A stretch of DNA of 64,000 nt from JAABUE01 sp037440925 (GTDB lineage: Bacteria > Chloroflexota > Anaerolineae > Anaerolineales > Villigracilaceae): assembly GCA_037440925.1 (NCBI GenBank), contig JBBITF010000012.1, forward strand, positions 3,858 to 67,857, read 5' to 3'. Numbering within the stretch: position 1 is the stretch's first letter; every line of letters begins with the position of its first letter. Positions 18,801-26,881 of the stretch are shown here, piece by piece. Position numbers and translations under genes: made by a program. The notes beneath the pieces are model-generated. The model was not told where the DNA came from, did not search any database, and worked only from the letters and a program-made list of their open reading frames with translations.

Positions 18801-19245
18801 TAACCGAGGCAGCTCCCTTGGTGAACTGGAATGTGGAAAATATCACCGCCGACACGGTCACCTTGCGCCTCTACCTGGAAGGTCAAAACGGTTACGCCGA
18901 GCGCAAAATCACGCTGAAACTGCAACTCCCCACGCCCACCCCGCCGCCCACCAGCACGCCGTCGCCCACCTTGCCGCCTGCGCCCACCGACACCCCAACC
19001 CTGGCGCCGTTGCCCACCGANNNNNNNNNNNNNNNNNNNNNNNNNNNNNNNNNNNNNNNNNNNNNNNNNNNNNNNNNNNNNNNNNNNNNNNNNNNNNNNN
19101 NNNNNNNNNNNNNNNNNNNNCCACCTTGCCGCCTGCGCCCACCGACACCCCAACCCTGGCGCCGTTGCCCACCGACATTCCCACCGATACCCCTACCGCG
19201 ACGCCCACAGCAACGGCGACGCCCTTCCCCAGCCCCACACCGTAG
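15884..19245 (+). CDS. Class A penicillin-binding protein (GT51 + transpeptidase), interrupted by an assembly gap
   Basis: Bifunctional peptidoglycan synthase. A long cytoplasmic acidic/Pro-rich N-terminus (1-145) precedes one TM helix (about 147-172). The GT51 domain has the catalytic Glu240 in ATEDKEFYSHPGFD and GASTITQQLARNLLL. The transpeptidase domain has SSIK (Ser534, Lys537), SFN in ANSFNVPAVK and KTGTTNDF. A C-terminal beta domain and a Pro/Thr-rich tail follow. The tail contains 100 Ns (19021-19120). Read in the frame matching the repeat on both sides, the protein ends ...TATATPFPSPTP at the TAG at 19243-19245. Reading straight through the Ns shifts the frame and gives a false end near 19273. 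Confidence 0.9.
18966..19020 (+). repeat. 55-bp direct repeat, copy left of the gap
   Basis: This stretch codes for PT-rich residues (TLPPAPTDTPTLAPLP) of the PBP tail and is identical to 19121-19175 on the other side of the N run. The repeat is the likely reason the assembly broke here. Confidence 0.9.
19021..19120. other. Scaffold gap of 100 N
   Basis: Exactly 100 unknown bases, a conventional placeholder of unknown true length. Identical 55-bp sequences flank it. The true sequence may be further repeat copies, or no gap at all if the contigs overlap. Confidence 0.98.
19121..19175 (+). repeat. 55-bp direct repeat, copy right of the gap
   Basis: Base-for-base the same as 18966-19020, but in a different phase relative to the PBP start because the gap length is arbitrary. 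Confidence 0.9.
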
Positions 19246-19267
19246 AACAAGTCTAAGACTTGTTCTA
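19243..19267 (+). terminator. Perfect palindrome overlapping the PBP stop codon
   Basis: TAGAACAAGTCT, one A, then the exact complement AGACTTGTTCTA. The stop codon TAG forms the first three bases of the stem. Little U-tract follows (CAATAAG), so it may be a palindromic repeat used as a transcript end rather than a classic terminator. Confidence 0.55.
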
Positions 19268-19289
19268 CAATAAGACGAGAGAATACCCT

Positions 19290-19976
19290 ATGCGACTCGA
19301 AGACTTGAACTGGATGGACGTAGAACGCTACCTGGAACGGGACGACCGCCTGATCCTGATCCTGGGCGCGTGCGAACAACATGGCTACCTGAGCCTGCTG
19401 ACCGACATCAAAATCCCCCACACCCTGGCCGACCTCGCCTCCAACCGCACCGGGGTGCTGGTGGCCCCTCCCCTGAACTTTGGCCTCTCCCCGTACTTCC
19501 TTGCCTACCCCGGCACCCTGAGCCTGGGCGTTGGGACGATGACCGCCGCAGTCGAAGAAATCCTCCGCTCCGCCTACGGACAAGGCTTCCGCCGTTTCCT
19601 GATCTTGAACGGACACGGCGGGAACCAACCGGTGCGCGTCCACCTGAACGCTGTCAACAATGACCTGCCCGACCTGCGCCTGATCTGGTACGAATGGTGG
19701 ACATCCCACGCGGTCGAGGCAGTGGCCATACGGCACAACTTGAAACCTGCCCATGCCAACTGGCTGGAGGCGTTCTCGTTCACCATCGTCAGCGACCTGC
19801 CAGAGGGCAGCAAAACTCCCCCCACCGTTCCCAGCACCATCCTGGATGCCCGCACCGCCCGCAGCGTCTACGGCGACGGCTCCTTTGGCGGCCCCTACCG
19901 CGCCCATGACGAGATCATGGAGGAAGTGCTGAACGCCGCGTTGGAGGACGTGCTGGCGTTGTTGCAATTTCCTTAA
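19290..19976 (+). CDS. Creatininase family amidohydrolase
   Basis: A 228-aa metal-dependent hydrolase of the creatininase/MftE-like family. The metal-binding motifs are visible: GACEQHGYLSLLTDIKI (Glu, His and Asp ligands), then NGHGGN near residue 110, and a late acidic residue. Members open cyclic amides, hydrolyse formamides or trim peptides; the substrate here cannot be told. Start 19290 is chosen because an in-frame extension to 19260 would overlap the palindrome after the PBP gene. Confidence 0.88.
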   Translation: MRLEDLNWMDVERYLERDDRLILILGACEQHGYLSLLTDIKIPHTLADLASNRTGVLVAPPLNFGLSPYFLAYPGTLSLGVGTMTAAVEEILRSAYGQGFRRFLILNGHGGNQPVRVHLNAVNNDLPDLRLIWYEWWTSHAVEAVAIRHNLKPAHANWLEAFSFTIVSDLPEGSKTPPTVPSTILDARTARSVYGDGSFGGPYRAHDEIMEEVLNAALEDVLALLQFP

Positions 19977-20026
19977 TCTGTTCCCCTCAAGGCGCAAACT
20001 GATTGTTACGGCACAACCGCTACAAA

Positions 20027-20881
20027 TTACATGCCTGCCATATACGCCAGACCAACCGTGCCGGGGCCAGCATGATTCGCAATGACCGGACTGACATCGG
20101 CAAACACTGTTTCGGCAGGGCTCAACATGGAAGCGGCTTTGTCCAATATCTGACGGGCTTCTTCAGGTGCATTGGCATGTAGCGTGGACAAACGGATAGG
20201 AGACTGGCCTTTGGTCTTCTCGACCACCAGTTCGATGACGCGCTCCAGCGCCTTGCTTTTGGTGCGGATGCGCTCAATGGCCTCTACCCGGCCGTCCAAC
20301 ACCGCCAGAATGGGTTTCATGTTTAGCGCCGTCCCCAAAAAACGCTGTGCGCCGCCGATTCTTCCGCCGCGATGCAAGAACTCCAGCGTATCTACGGCAA
20401 AATAGACGCCGGTATGCTCGCGCGCCTTCTCGGCCAGGGCAACCACCTCCTTCAGGCTTGCACCGGCTTCAGCGGCGCGCGCCGCCGCCAATACCTGGAA
20501 ACCCATGGCCATTGCGGTCGAGTAGGAATCGATGACGGTCACTTTCTCGCCGCTTTTGCCCATCTGTTCCTTGGCTTGCAAAGCAGATTGAATCGTGCCA
20601 GATAATTTCGAGGAAATGAAAATGCCAACGACCTCATAGTCTTTAGCCACCAAAGACTCGAAGGCCTCTTGCATGACAGGAATCGGCACCTGAGAAGTAG
20701 TCGCCATGGTTTTGGCCGTTTTCAGGCGGGTAAAGAATTCCTCAGACAGAATATCTACCCCATCTCGATAGGTATCCTCCCCCCAAATCAAGATTTGTGG
20801 GGTAACGGTCAGATGGTATTTTTGGACTAACTCTGGTGGAATGTAAGCGGTGCTATCGGTTACAAGCGCAATTTTGGACAT
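20027..20881 (-). CDS. DegV family fatty-acid-binding protein
   Basis: A 284-aa two-domain DegV protein (FakB-like). Family marks are IALVTDSTAYIPPELVQKY at the start, the TSQVPIP segment, SSKLSGTIQSA and FLHRGGRIGG. In Firmicutes such proteins present fatty acids to the kinase FakA; no FakA is in this window, so the role is inferred. GGGAGGAA precedes the ATG. It is a single gene on the minus strand. Confidence 0.93.
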   Translation of the reverse strand: MSKIALVTDSTAYIPPELVQKYHLTVTPQILIWGEDTYRDGVDILSEEFFTRLKTAKTMATTSQVPIPVMQEAFESLVAKDYEVVGIFISSKLSGTIQSALQAKEQMGKSGEKVTVIDSYSTAMAMGFQVLAAARAAEAGASLKEVVALAEKAREHTGVYFAVDTLEFLHRGGRIGGAQRFLGTALNMKPILAVLDGRVEAIERIRTKSKALERVIELVVEKTKGQSPIRLSTLHANAPEEARQILDKAASMLSPAETVFADVSPVIANHAGPGTVGLAYMAGM

Positions 20882-21020
20882 GTTTCCTCCCGGCGAGATA
20901 TAAGGATGAAATGTTCAAGTAGTTATAACCCCAACCTGAAGCGTTCGTTTCGGGCGTCCCTTTGCGCTTTTCTGGTCCTCTTTGCGGCATATCAGTACCT
21001 CTGCAAGCGGGCATTGTAAT

Positions 21021-21060
21021 GCAAATCTCCAACTTGCGCGGGCAGACCAAAGGTCTGCCC
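21021..21060. repeat. Dispersed double-hairpin repeat, copy A
   Basis: GCAAATCT-CC-AACTTGC is followed by the perfect stem GGGCAGACC-AAA-GGTCTGCCC (21040-21060). The first 38 nt match the minus-strand copy at 43378-43415 with four differences, all transitions. It lies between degV and tRNA-Pro. The rest of the 20882-21080 gap holds degraded GCAAAG-type repeat sequence. Confidence 0.75.
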
Positions 21061-21080
21061 TGCGTCACGAGCGCATCGGA

Positions 21081-21112
21081 TAAAAAAGACACCTCCATTG
21101 GAGATGTCTTTT
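21081..21112 (-). terminator. Intrinsic terminator after tRNA-Pro
   Basis: On the minus strand AAAAGACATCTCC, loop AATG, then GGAGGTGTCTTTTTT: a 13-bp stem with one G-T pair, ending in a T run, directly downstream of the tRNA. Confidence 0.85.
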
Positions 21113-21119
21113 ACCTCTG

Positions 21120-21193
21120 TCGGGGCGCGCGGATTTGAACCGCGGACCTCACGGACCCGAACCGTGCGCTCTACCGGGCTGAGCCACGCCCCG
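21120..21193 (-). tRNA. tRNA-Pro (CGG anticodon)
   Basis: A 74-nt cloverleaf: acceptor CGGGGCG/CGCCCCG, D arm TGGCTCAGCCCGGTAGAGCG, anticodon stem CACGG/CCGTG with loop TTCGGGT, giving anticodon CGG, and T arm CGCGGTTCAAATCCGCG. The 3' CCA is not encoded. Confidence 0.96.
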
Positions 21194-21255
21194 CGACCTT
21201 CCCTTTGGGAAACAGAGCGCATTATACTTGTCCCTCCTCCTTTTGACAAGGCCAG

Positions 21256-22038
21256 TCAAGACCGCACCGTCAGCATATAGCCTCCATCCACCACAATGGT
21301 CTGCCCTCGAATCATGGCCGCAGCCGGGGTACACAAGAACGCTACCACCGCGGCAATATCCTGCGGCGTTGGGATGCGGCCGGCCGGCGTCGCCGCCACA
21401 GCGCGCGCCAAGATATTCTCCTCGGCGCGCACAGCGTCGAAATGCCTCAACGCTTCTGTTTCCACGATGCCGGGAGAAACCGCATTGACTACAATGTTCA
21501 TCGGCGCCAATTCCACCGCCAAATAACGGGTCAAAGCCTCCAGCGCCGCCTTACTTGCGCCCACCGCCACATAGTCTGGCAAGACGCGCGTGGCGCCCGG
21601 ACTACTCAGGCTGACGATATATCCCCCGCCGCGCTTCTCCATCCACTTCACGGCCTGCTGCGCCCCAAACAGCAGACTGCGTGCGTTGATGTTCATCGTC
21701 CATTCCCAACCCTTGGGCTTTTGCAGCAAGGCTGGGCGATTGTACCCCGACGCGGCATTATGTATATAGAAATCCAACCCGCCAAAAGCCTTGCCAGTCT
21801 CCTCAAACAAACGCTGCAAATCCTCCAGATCGCCTACATCGGCCTTGACCAGCAGAGCGCGGCGCCCCATATTTTCCACCTCGCGCGCCGTCTCCTCGGC
21901 CGGTTTTCGATTGCGGAAAAAATTGACTACCACATCGGCGCCGTTTTGGGCAAAATGCAGAGCGATAGCGCGCCCAATGCCGCGCCCAGAACCGGTCACC
22001 AAGGCAATGCGGTTAGAAAAAGCCAAACCAGACTGCAT
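21256..22038 (-). CDS. fabL: SDR-family enoyl-[ACP] reductase, FabL-like
   Basis: A 260-aa Rossmann short-chain dehydrogenase. TGSGRGIGRAIA binds NADP(H). The body resembles Bacillus FabL: NAASGYNRP, WEWTMNINARSLLFGAQ and SKAALEALTRYLAVELAP, then NAVSPG and a MIRGQTIVVDGG ending. The active-site Tyr and Lys are six residues apart (YVAVGASK), the Y-x6-K spacing of FabL/FabI enoyl reductases rather than the Y-x3-K of ordinary SDRs. It would reduce trans-2-enoyl-ACP in fatty acid elongation. DUF309 lies 24 bp upstream on the same strand. Confidence 0.85.
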   Translation of the reverse strand: MQSGLAFSNRIALVTGSGRGIGRAIALHFAQNGADVVVNFFRNRKPAEETAREVENMGRRALLVKADVGDLEDLQRLFEETGKAFGGLDFYIHNAASGYNRPALLQKPKGWEWTMNINARSLLFGAQQAVKWMEKRGGGYIVSLSSPGATRVLPDYVAVGASKAALEALTRYLAVELAPMNIVVNAVSPGIVETEALRHFDAVRAEENILARAVAATPAGRIPTPQDIAAVVAFLCTPAAAMIRGQTIVVDGGYMLTVRS

Positions 22039-22062
22039 GTCTACCTATCCTGTATCGAAGTT

Positions 22063-22464
22063 TTATTCGGTCAACCTCACCGGCCGCAGCCAGGCAGCAT
22101 CCAGGGCGCTCAAGCCTTGCGGCCCCAACCGCTCGATTTCGCCTCTCAAGGCCTTCAAATCGGCCCGCAACCGCGCCACATCCACGCCCTGGCAAACCGG
22201 TGGCCAGCGTTGCAACCAACGCATACAACGGTCATAGACCTTAACCGCCCCGGCGTAATTGGCGCGGCTGGCATGCAAATACACCACCGCCGCTTGCAAC
22301 AAACCGCGATACAAATCGCGGATGGGGGCGCTTTCCTGCCGCCAGGCCTCCTCCAGCGCCTCGTGCGCCTGGAAATATTGGCCGTTATTGAGCAACAGAA
22401 TCCCCTCCCTGGCGCGCGGATGAAGGGCAGCCGAACAAGCCCCAAGCGAATCATCAACGTCCAT
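22063..22464 (-). CDS. DUF309 domain protein
   Basis: A 133-residue all-helical protein with the DUF309 core: GILLLNNGQYFQAHEALEEAWR, then RDLYRGLLQAAVVYLHASRANYAGAVKVY. The function of the family is not established. It precedes the FabL-like gene by 24 bp and is probably co-transcribed. Its start lies divergent from the SRAP gene about 55 bp away. Confidence 0.85.
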   Translation of the reverse strand: MDVDDSLGACSAALHPRAREGILLLNNGQYFQAHEALEEAWRQESAPIRDLYRGLLQAAVVYLHASRANYAGAVKVYDRCMRWLQRWPPVCQGVDVARLRADLKALRGEIERLGPQGLSALDAAWLRPVRLTE

Positions 22465-22518
22465 GCGGGCAGTATATCACGAAGAACCCTCGGCCTAAGA
22501 TGGTAAAATGGAAACAAG

Positions 22519-23226
22519 ATGTGTGGACGATTCACCCTAACCGTTGACCCTGCCGACCTGCAAGCCGCCTTCGAAGGGTACGCCTTTCCAGAACACTTTG
22601 CCCCGCGTTACAACATTGCCCCTTCTCAGCCGCTGCTGGTCATCCCCAACGACGGTCAAAACCGCGCCGACTTTTTCCTGTGGGGGCTAATTCCCTCCTG
22701 GGCAACAGACCCGGCGATTGGCAGCCGCCTTATCAATGCACGCAGCGAAACCCTGCCCCAAAAACCGGCTTTCCGCGGCCCCTTCAAGTACAAACGCTGC
22801 CTGATTCCGGCAGACGGCTTCTACGAGTGGAAAACTGCGCGCGGCGCAAAGGTCAAAACGCCGTATTTCATCTATTTGAAGAACCGCCTTCCCTTCGCCT
22901 TTGCCGGCCTGTGGGACGAATGGCACGCGCCCGACGGCAGCCTGGTCAAATCCTGCGCCATTGTCACCACCCAACCTAATGAACTGATCGCCTCGCTGCA
23001 CAACCGGATGCCGGTTATCGTGCGCCCTGGTGACTATACGCAATGGCTTGACCCCGCGCCTCAGCCTCCCGAAAACCTGCTCCCGCTGCTTCGGCCCTAT
23101 CCTGCCGAGGAGATGAGCGCGCACCCCGTCTCCACCCTGGTCAACCGCCCCCAAAACGACCGCTCCGAATGTGTGCTTCCTGTATCTTCAAAAAAAGAAG
23201 AAGCGGGGCATCTTGGGCAAGCATAG
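22519..23226 (+). CDS. SOS response-associated peptidase (SRAP/YedK/HMCES family)
   Basis: Cross-links to abasic sites in single-stranded DNA through its N-terminal cysteine and shields them. The start is fixed by MCGRF, which exposes Cys2. The other catalytic positions are Asn73 in LINARSET, Glu103 in PADGFYEWK and His161 in LHNRMPVI. At 235 aa it is full length. An AT-rich TAAAAT box lies only 9 nt before the ATG, so the mRNA may have a very short leader. Confidence 0.93.
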   Translation: MCGRFTLTVDPADLQAAFEGYAFPEHFAPRYNIAPSQPLLVIPNDGQNRADFFLWGLIPSWATDPAIGSRLINARSETLPQKPAFRGPFKYKRCLIPADGFYEWKTARGAKVKTPYFIYLKNRLPFAFAGLWDEWHAPDGSLVKSCAIVTTQPNELIASLHNRMPVIVRPGDYTQWLDPAPQPPENLLPLLRPYPAEEMSAHPVSTLVNRPQNDRSECVLPVSSKKEEAGHLGQA

Positions 23227-23300
23227 CCCCCTCAAACACCTGCACCTCAATTTATCGAGATGACGCCGCTTCCACTCTCTAACAACCCAACGCGCCTGCA

Positions 23301-24563
23301 ATGAACCGTATCCAGGCTTTCTTTGCCCGTCACTTCCCAGCGCTGACCTCGCGCGACTACGCCATCTTTTGGGTAGGGCAATTCATCTCCGTCATCGGCA
23401 CCTGGATGCAGAACACCACCCTGCCCTACCTGGCCTATCAAATTACAGGCAGTTCCCTCGACCTCGGTCTGATTGGCTTTGCCACCACCTTGCCCATACT
23501 CTTTCTGGCCATGCCGGCTGGCGTCTTTGTCGAACAGTGGGACAAGCGCAAAACAGTCATCGCCATGCAATCGGTCATGATGCTACAGGCCCTGGCCCTT
23601 GCCGCTCTCACCCTCAGCGGACGCATCCACGTCTGGCACATCACCCTGCTGGCTTTTGTGCTGGGATGCGCCAGCGCCGTTGAAATCACCGCACGTCAGG
23701 CCATGCTCATCGAACTGGCCGGCCGAGAGGCGCTGCCCAACGCCATTGCCGTGCAAACCACCGCCTTCAACCTGGGGCGCGTCATCGGTCCCTCGCTGGC
23801 AGCCCTGTTGTTGACGCTTCCACAGGGCGCCGGGCTGGTCTTCCTGTCGAACGGGGTGAGTTATTTGTTCGTCATTGGGGGGCTGTTTTGGGTGCGCGCC
23901 AGGCACAAATCCCAGCCAGAAACAGCAAGCCGCCGCAACCTGCTGGCCGAATTCAGCGAGGGACAGAGGTACATCCGTCAGAACAGCCTGGTTGCTCAAA
24001 TCATCATCATGATGGCCGTAGTGGGCTTCTTTGGTTTCCCCTTGCTGCAACAAATCCCTGCCCTGGCAAAAGACGTATTGGCGCAGGCCGGCGACACTGA
24101 GCAAATTGTGGCTACGCGCAACAGCGCCCTCTACACCGCCCAGGGCATTGGCGCGCTCGCGGCTGCCTTTTCTGTAGCGTTCTTTACCTCTTACAAGAAA
24201 AAGGGCATGTGGTTGACTTTTGGACAAGCGACCTTTGTGCTAGCCATGATCTTGCTCTCCTTCATGCGTACAGCCCTGCCCGCTTACCCCCTGCTAGCCC
24301 TCATCGGCTGGGGAACGGTGACGCAACTGGCGATCATGAATGTCCTCATCCAGGTACGGGTGCCAAACGGCCTGCGCGGGCGCGTCTTTAGCACTTACCT
24401 GTGGGCTATCCAGGGCGTAGCGCCGTTCGGTAGTTTGCTGATTGGCTGGATGTCGCAGGCCTTAGGTGTGCCGCACACCCTTCTGATTTGCGGAAGCATT
24501 TGCCTGTTCATCTTGGGCGCTATGCACGCCGCCAATCCAAACATCCGCAACTCACAGGCATAA
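23301..24563 (+). CDS. MFS transporter, EntS-like exporter
   Basis: A 420-aa major facilitator with about 12 TM segments. SRDYAIFWVGQFISVIGTWMQN at the start and EQWDKRKTVIAMQSVMMLQA (loop 2-3) are typical of the MFS_3/EntS group that exports siderophores or drugs. It has an unusually long central loop, with LAKDVLAQAGDTEQIVATRNSALYTAQG after TM7. Substrate unknown. It follows SRAP with a 74-bp gap and ends just before a tRNA on the other strand. Confidence 0.9.
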   Translation: MNRIQAFFARHFPALTSRDYAIFWVGQFISVIGTWMQNTTLPYLAYQITGSSLDLGLIGFATTLPILFLAMPAGVFVEQWDKRKTVIAMQSVMMLQALALAALTLSGRIHVWHITLLAFVLGCASAVEITARQAMLIELAGREALPNAIAVQTTAFNLGRVIGPSLAALLLTLPQGAGLVFLSNGVSYLFVIGGLFWVRARHKSQPETASRRNLLAEFSEGQRYIRQNSLVAQIIIMMAVVGFFGFPLLQQIPALAKDVLAQAGDTEQIVATRNSALYTAQGIGALAAAFSVAFFTSYKKKGMWLTFGQATFVLAMILLSFMRTALPAYPLLALIGWGTVTQLAIMNVLIQVRVPNGLRGRVFSTYLWAIQGVAPFGSLLIGWMSQALGVPHTLLICGSICLFILGAMHAANPNIRNSQA

Positions 24564-24618
24564 GCGGCATATAAAAGCATTCCGCGCCGCTTGTATGCAG
24601 CGCGGATAAGAAAGCAGG

Positions 24619-24689
24619 CTGGGGGCAAAGGATTCGAACCTCTACTAACTGATCCAGAGTCAGTCGTCCTGCCATTAGACGAGCCCCCA
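24619..24689 (-). tRNA. tRNA-Gln (CTG anticodon)
   Basis: A 71-nt cloverleaf: acceptor TGGGGGC/GCCCCCA, anticodon stem ACTGA/TCAGT with loop CTCTGGA, giving anticodon CTG, and T arm with GGTTCGAATCC. No CCA is encoded. It lies 0.5 kb upstream of glnS, on the opposite strand. Confidence 0.95.
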
Positions 24690-25153
24690 CCTTAAGCGGC
24701 AAGTATTCTACCATGCCATTTGAGAGAAGTCAAATCACACACCACGTATGCAGCCATGCTCAAAGGGTGTTTCTAACGCAAAGGCGCAAAGTCGCCAAGA
24801 ATTTTATTGCGAAATCTCCCGATTTCGCCCGAAGTCTTGAGACTTCGGAGTCCTTATCAACATTACTTCGACAAAAAAATCCGTTCGTCTGTCCGTTTCT
24901 CTCTCCCTTTTGGTCGAGCTTGTCGAGACCTGGGAGAAGGTTAGGGTGAGGGCAGGTAGAAGCCCTAAAAACACAGTCAGAAGGCTAGCTAGCAGTGACT
25001 TAACGATTATAATTATTGGGTGACGACAAACGCCCCGGCAAAGAAAACGCTCCTGTAACGGGAGCAGGCCGCGGCGTTGTTTGAGCGCGTTCAAGAATCC
25101 AGCACATCGAGCGGGTTTTTATCCGATCGAATCCGAACAAAGGCAAATCCGAC
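24690..25153. other. Intergenic region with repeats upstream of glnS
   Basis: No gene is seen. It holds a degraded CGCAAAGGCGCAAAG repeat at about 24778-24795, two adjacent perfect hairpins (24809-24848) and a CCTGGGAGAAGG tract near 24930. A GCTCC/GGGAGC hairpin lies near 25050, about 100 bp before glnS, and could be part of its leader. Confidence 0.6.
24809..24848. repeat. Tandem double hairpin, copy C of the dispersed family
   Basis: GCGAAATC-TCCC-GATTTCGC followed at once by CCGAAGTC-TTGA-GACTTCGG: two perfect 8-bp hairpins back to back. The first resembles the leading hairpin of the copies at 21021 and 43378, and the double architecture is the same. Confidence 0.65.
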
Positions 25154-26824
25154 ATGAGTCCAGAAGAAACCAAACCCACCGATTTCATCCGCGAAGCCGT
25201 AGCAGAAGACTTGCGCAGCGGGCGCTTCACTTATGTCCGCACGCGATTGCCGCCCGAACCGAATGGCTACCTGCACATCGGGCATGTCAAAGCGTTCATG
25301 ATTGATTATCTCATCGCCAAAGAAAACGGCGGCGAGGTGTATTTACGCTTCGACGACACCAACCCCACCAAAGAAGGAACTGAGTTCGTAGAGGCCATCA
25401 AAGAAGATACGCGCTGGTTAGGTATCGAATGGGCCAAAGAGACTTACGCCTCCGACTATTTCGATTTGTTGTACGAATGGGCAGTGCAACTGGTCAAAAA
25501 AGGACTGGCTTATGTGGACGACCAATCGCCGGAGGAGGTGAGCGCCAATCGCGGCACGTTGACCGAGCCAGGCAAGAACTCGCCCTACCGCGACCGCAGT
25601 GTGGAGGAAAATCTTGACCTGCTGGAACGGATGAAGAATGGCGAGTTTCCAGATGGTTCGCGGGTGCTGCGCGCGAAGATAGACATGGCGCATCCCAACC
25701 TGAACATGCGCGACCCGGTCATGTACCGCATCATCCACGAGCCGCCGCATCACCGCACAGGGTATAAGTGGAAAATCTACCCGATGTACGACTGGGCGCA
25801 TGGACAAAACGACTCGATGGAAGGCATTACCCACTCATTGTGTTCGCTGGAGTATGAGAATCACCGTCCGCTCTACGAGTGGTTTCCCGAGCAATTGGGC
25901 GTGTGGAAGCCGCGCCAAATCGAGTTTGCGCGCTTGAACTTATCGTACACCGTGATGAGCAAGCGCAAACTGCGCCGCCTGGTGGAAGAAGGCCATGTAA
26001 AAGGCTGGGACGATCCGCGCCTGCCCACCATCCGCGCGATGCGCCGGCGCGGTTACACCCCAGAGGCCATCCATGAGTTCATCCGCCGCGTAGGGGTAGC
26101 CAAGAATTACAGCATCAGCGATGTTTCTTTGCTGGAAGCCTGCGTGCGCGACGACTTGAACAAACGCGCGCCCCGCCGCATGGCTGTTCTGCGTCCGCTC
26201 AAACTGGTGATTGATAACTATCCCGACGATCTGGTCGAGGAAATGGACGCGGTTAACAACCCCGAAGACCCCGCAGCCGGCACACGCAAGGTGCCTTTCT
26301 CCAAAGTGTTGTATATCGAGCGAGACGATTTCCGCGAGACGCCGCCCCCCAAGTATTACCGTCTCTACCCTGGCAATGAGGTGCGCCTGCGCTACGCTTA
26401 TTTCATCAAATGTACCCATGCAGTCAAAGACGCTCACGGTGAAATCGTGGAAGTCCATGCCGTCTACGACCCCGCCACGCGCGGCGGCGACGCGCCCGAC
26501 GGCCGCAAGGTCAAGTCCACCATTCATTGGGTCTCGGCAGCGCACGCCGTCCCGGCTGAGTTCCGCTTGTACGACCGCTTGTTTACCAAAGAAGACCCGG
26601 AAGAAGGCGAGGAAGGCTTCTTAGGATGTTTGAACCCTAACTCGCTGACCGTCTTGCAGGGATTTGCCGAAACGCATCTTGCCAGGCCGCAAGTGGGCGA
26701 CCGCTTTCAATTCGAACGCCAGGGATATTTTTGCGCCGATCCCGACACAACGCTCGAAAAACCGGTCTTTAACCTGACGGTCAGCCTCAAAGACAGTTGG
26801 GCCAAAATCGAAAAGCAGAGGTAA
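25154..26824 (+). CDS. glnS: Glutaminyl-tRNA synthetase
   Basis: Charges tRNA-Gln directly. The 556-aa class I enzyme has PPEPNGYLHIGH (HIGH motif) near residue 36, the KMSKS equivalent VMSKRKL, and the GlnRS-type DDTNP motif. A two-beta-barrel C-terminal anticodon-binding domain ends the protein. A direct GlnRS means Gln-tRNA need not be made by GatCAB, which fits the amidase at 8.4 kb not being GatA. The start lacks a strong ribosome site. Confidence 0.96.
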   Translation: MSPEETKPTDFIREAVAEDLRSGRFTYVRTRLPPEPNGYLHIGHVKAFMIDYLIAKENGGEVYLRFDDTNPTKEGTEFVEAIKEDTRWLGIEWAKETYASDYFDLLYEWAVQLVKKGLAYVDDQSPEEVSANRGTLTEPGKNSPYRDRSVEENLDLLERMKNGEFPDGSRVLRAKIDMAHPNLNMRDPVMYRIIHEPPHHRTGYKWKIYPMYDWAHGQNDSMEGITHSLCSLEYENHRPLYEWFPEQLGVWKPRQIEFARLNLSYTVMSKRKLRRLVEEGHVKGWDDPRLPTIRAMRRRGYTPEAIHEFIRRVGVAKNYSISDVSLLEACVRDDLNKRAPRRMAVLRPLKLVIDNYPDDLVEEMDAVNNPEDPAAGTRKVPFSKVLYIERDDFRETPPPKYYRLYPGNEVRLRYAYFIKCTHAVKDAHGEIVEVHAVYDPATRGGDAPDGRKVKSTIHWVSAAHAVPAEFRLYDRLFTKEDPEEGEEGFLGCLNPNSLTVLQGFAETHLARPQVGDRFQFERQGYFCADPDTTLEKPVFNLTVSLKDSWAKIEKQR

Positions 26825-26881
26825 ATACCTACACCCGCTTATGTTGTATTGCCGGCCCACCTGTCGAACAAGAACACCGAA

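Noticed and set aside
19176..19273. PBP C-terminus read straight through the N gap to 19273
   Set aside because: The frame after the gap is shifted by the arbitrary 100-N length; the repeat on both sides fixes the correct frame and a stop at 19243.
21098..21280. 60-codon frame across the tRNA-Pro
   Set aside because: It is the complement of a clear tRNA and its flanks.
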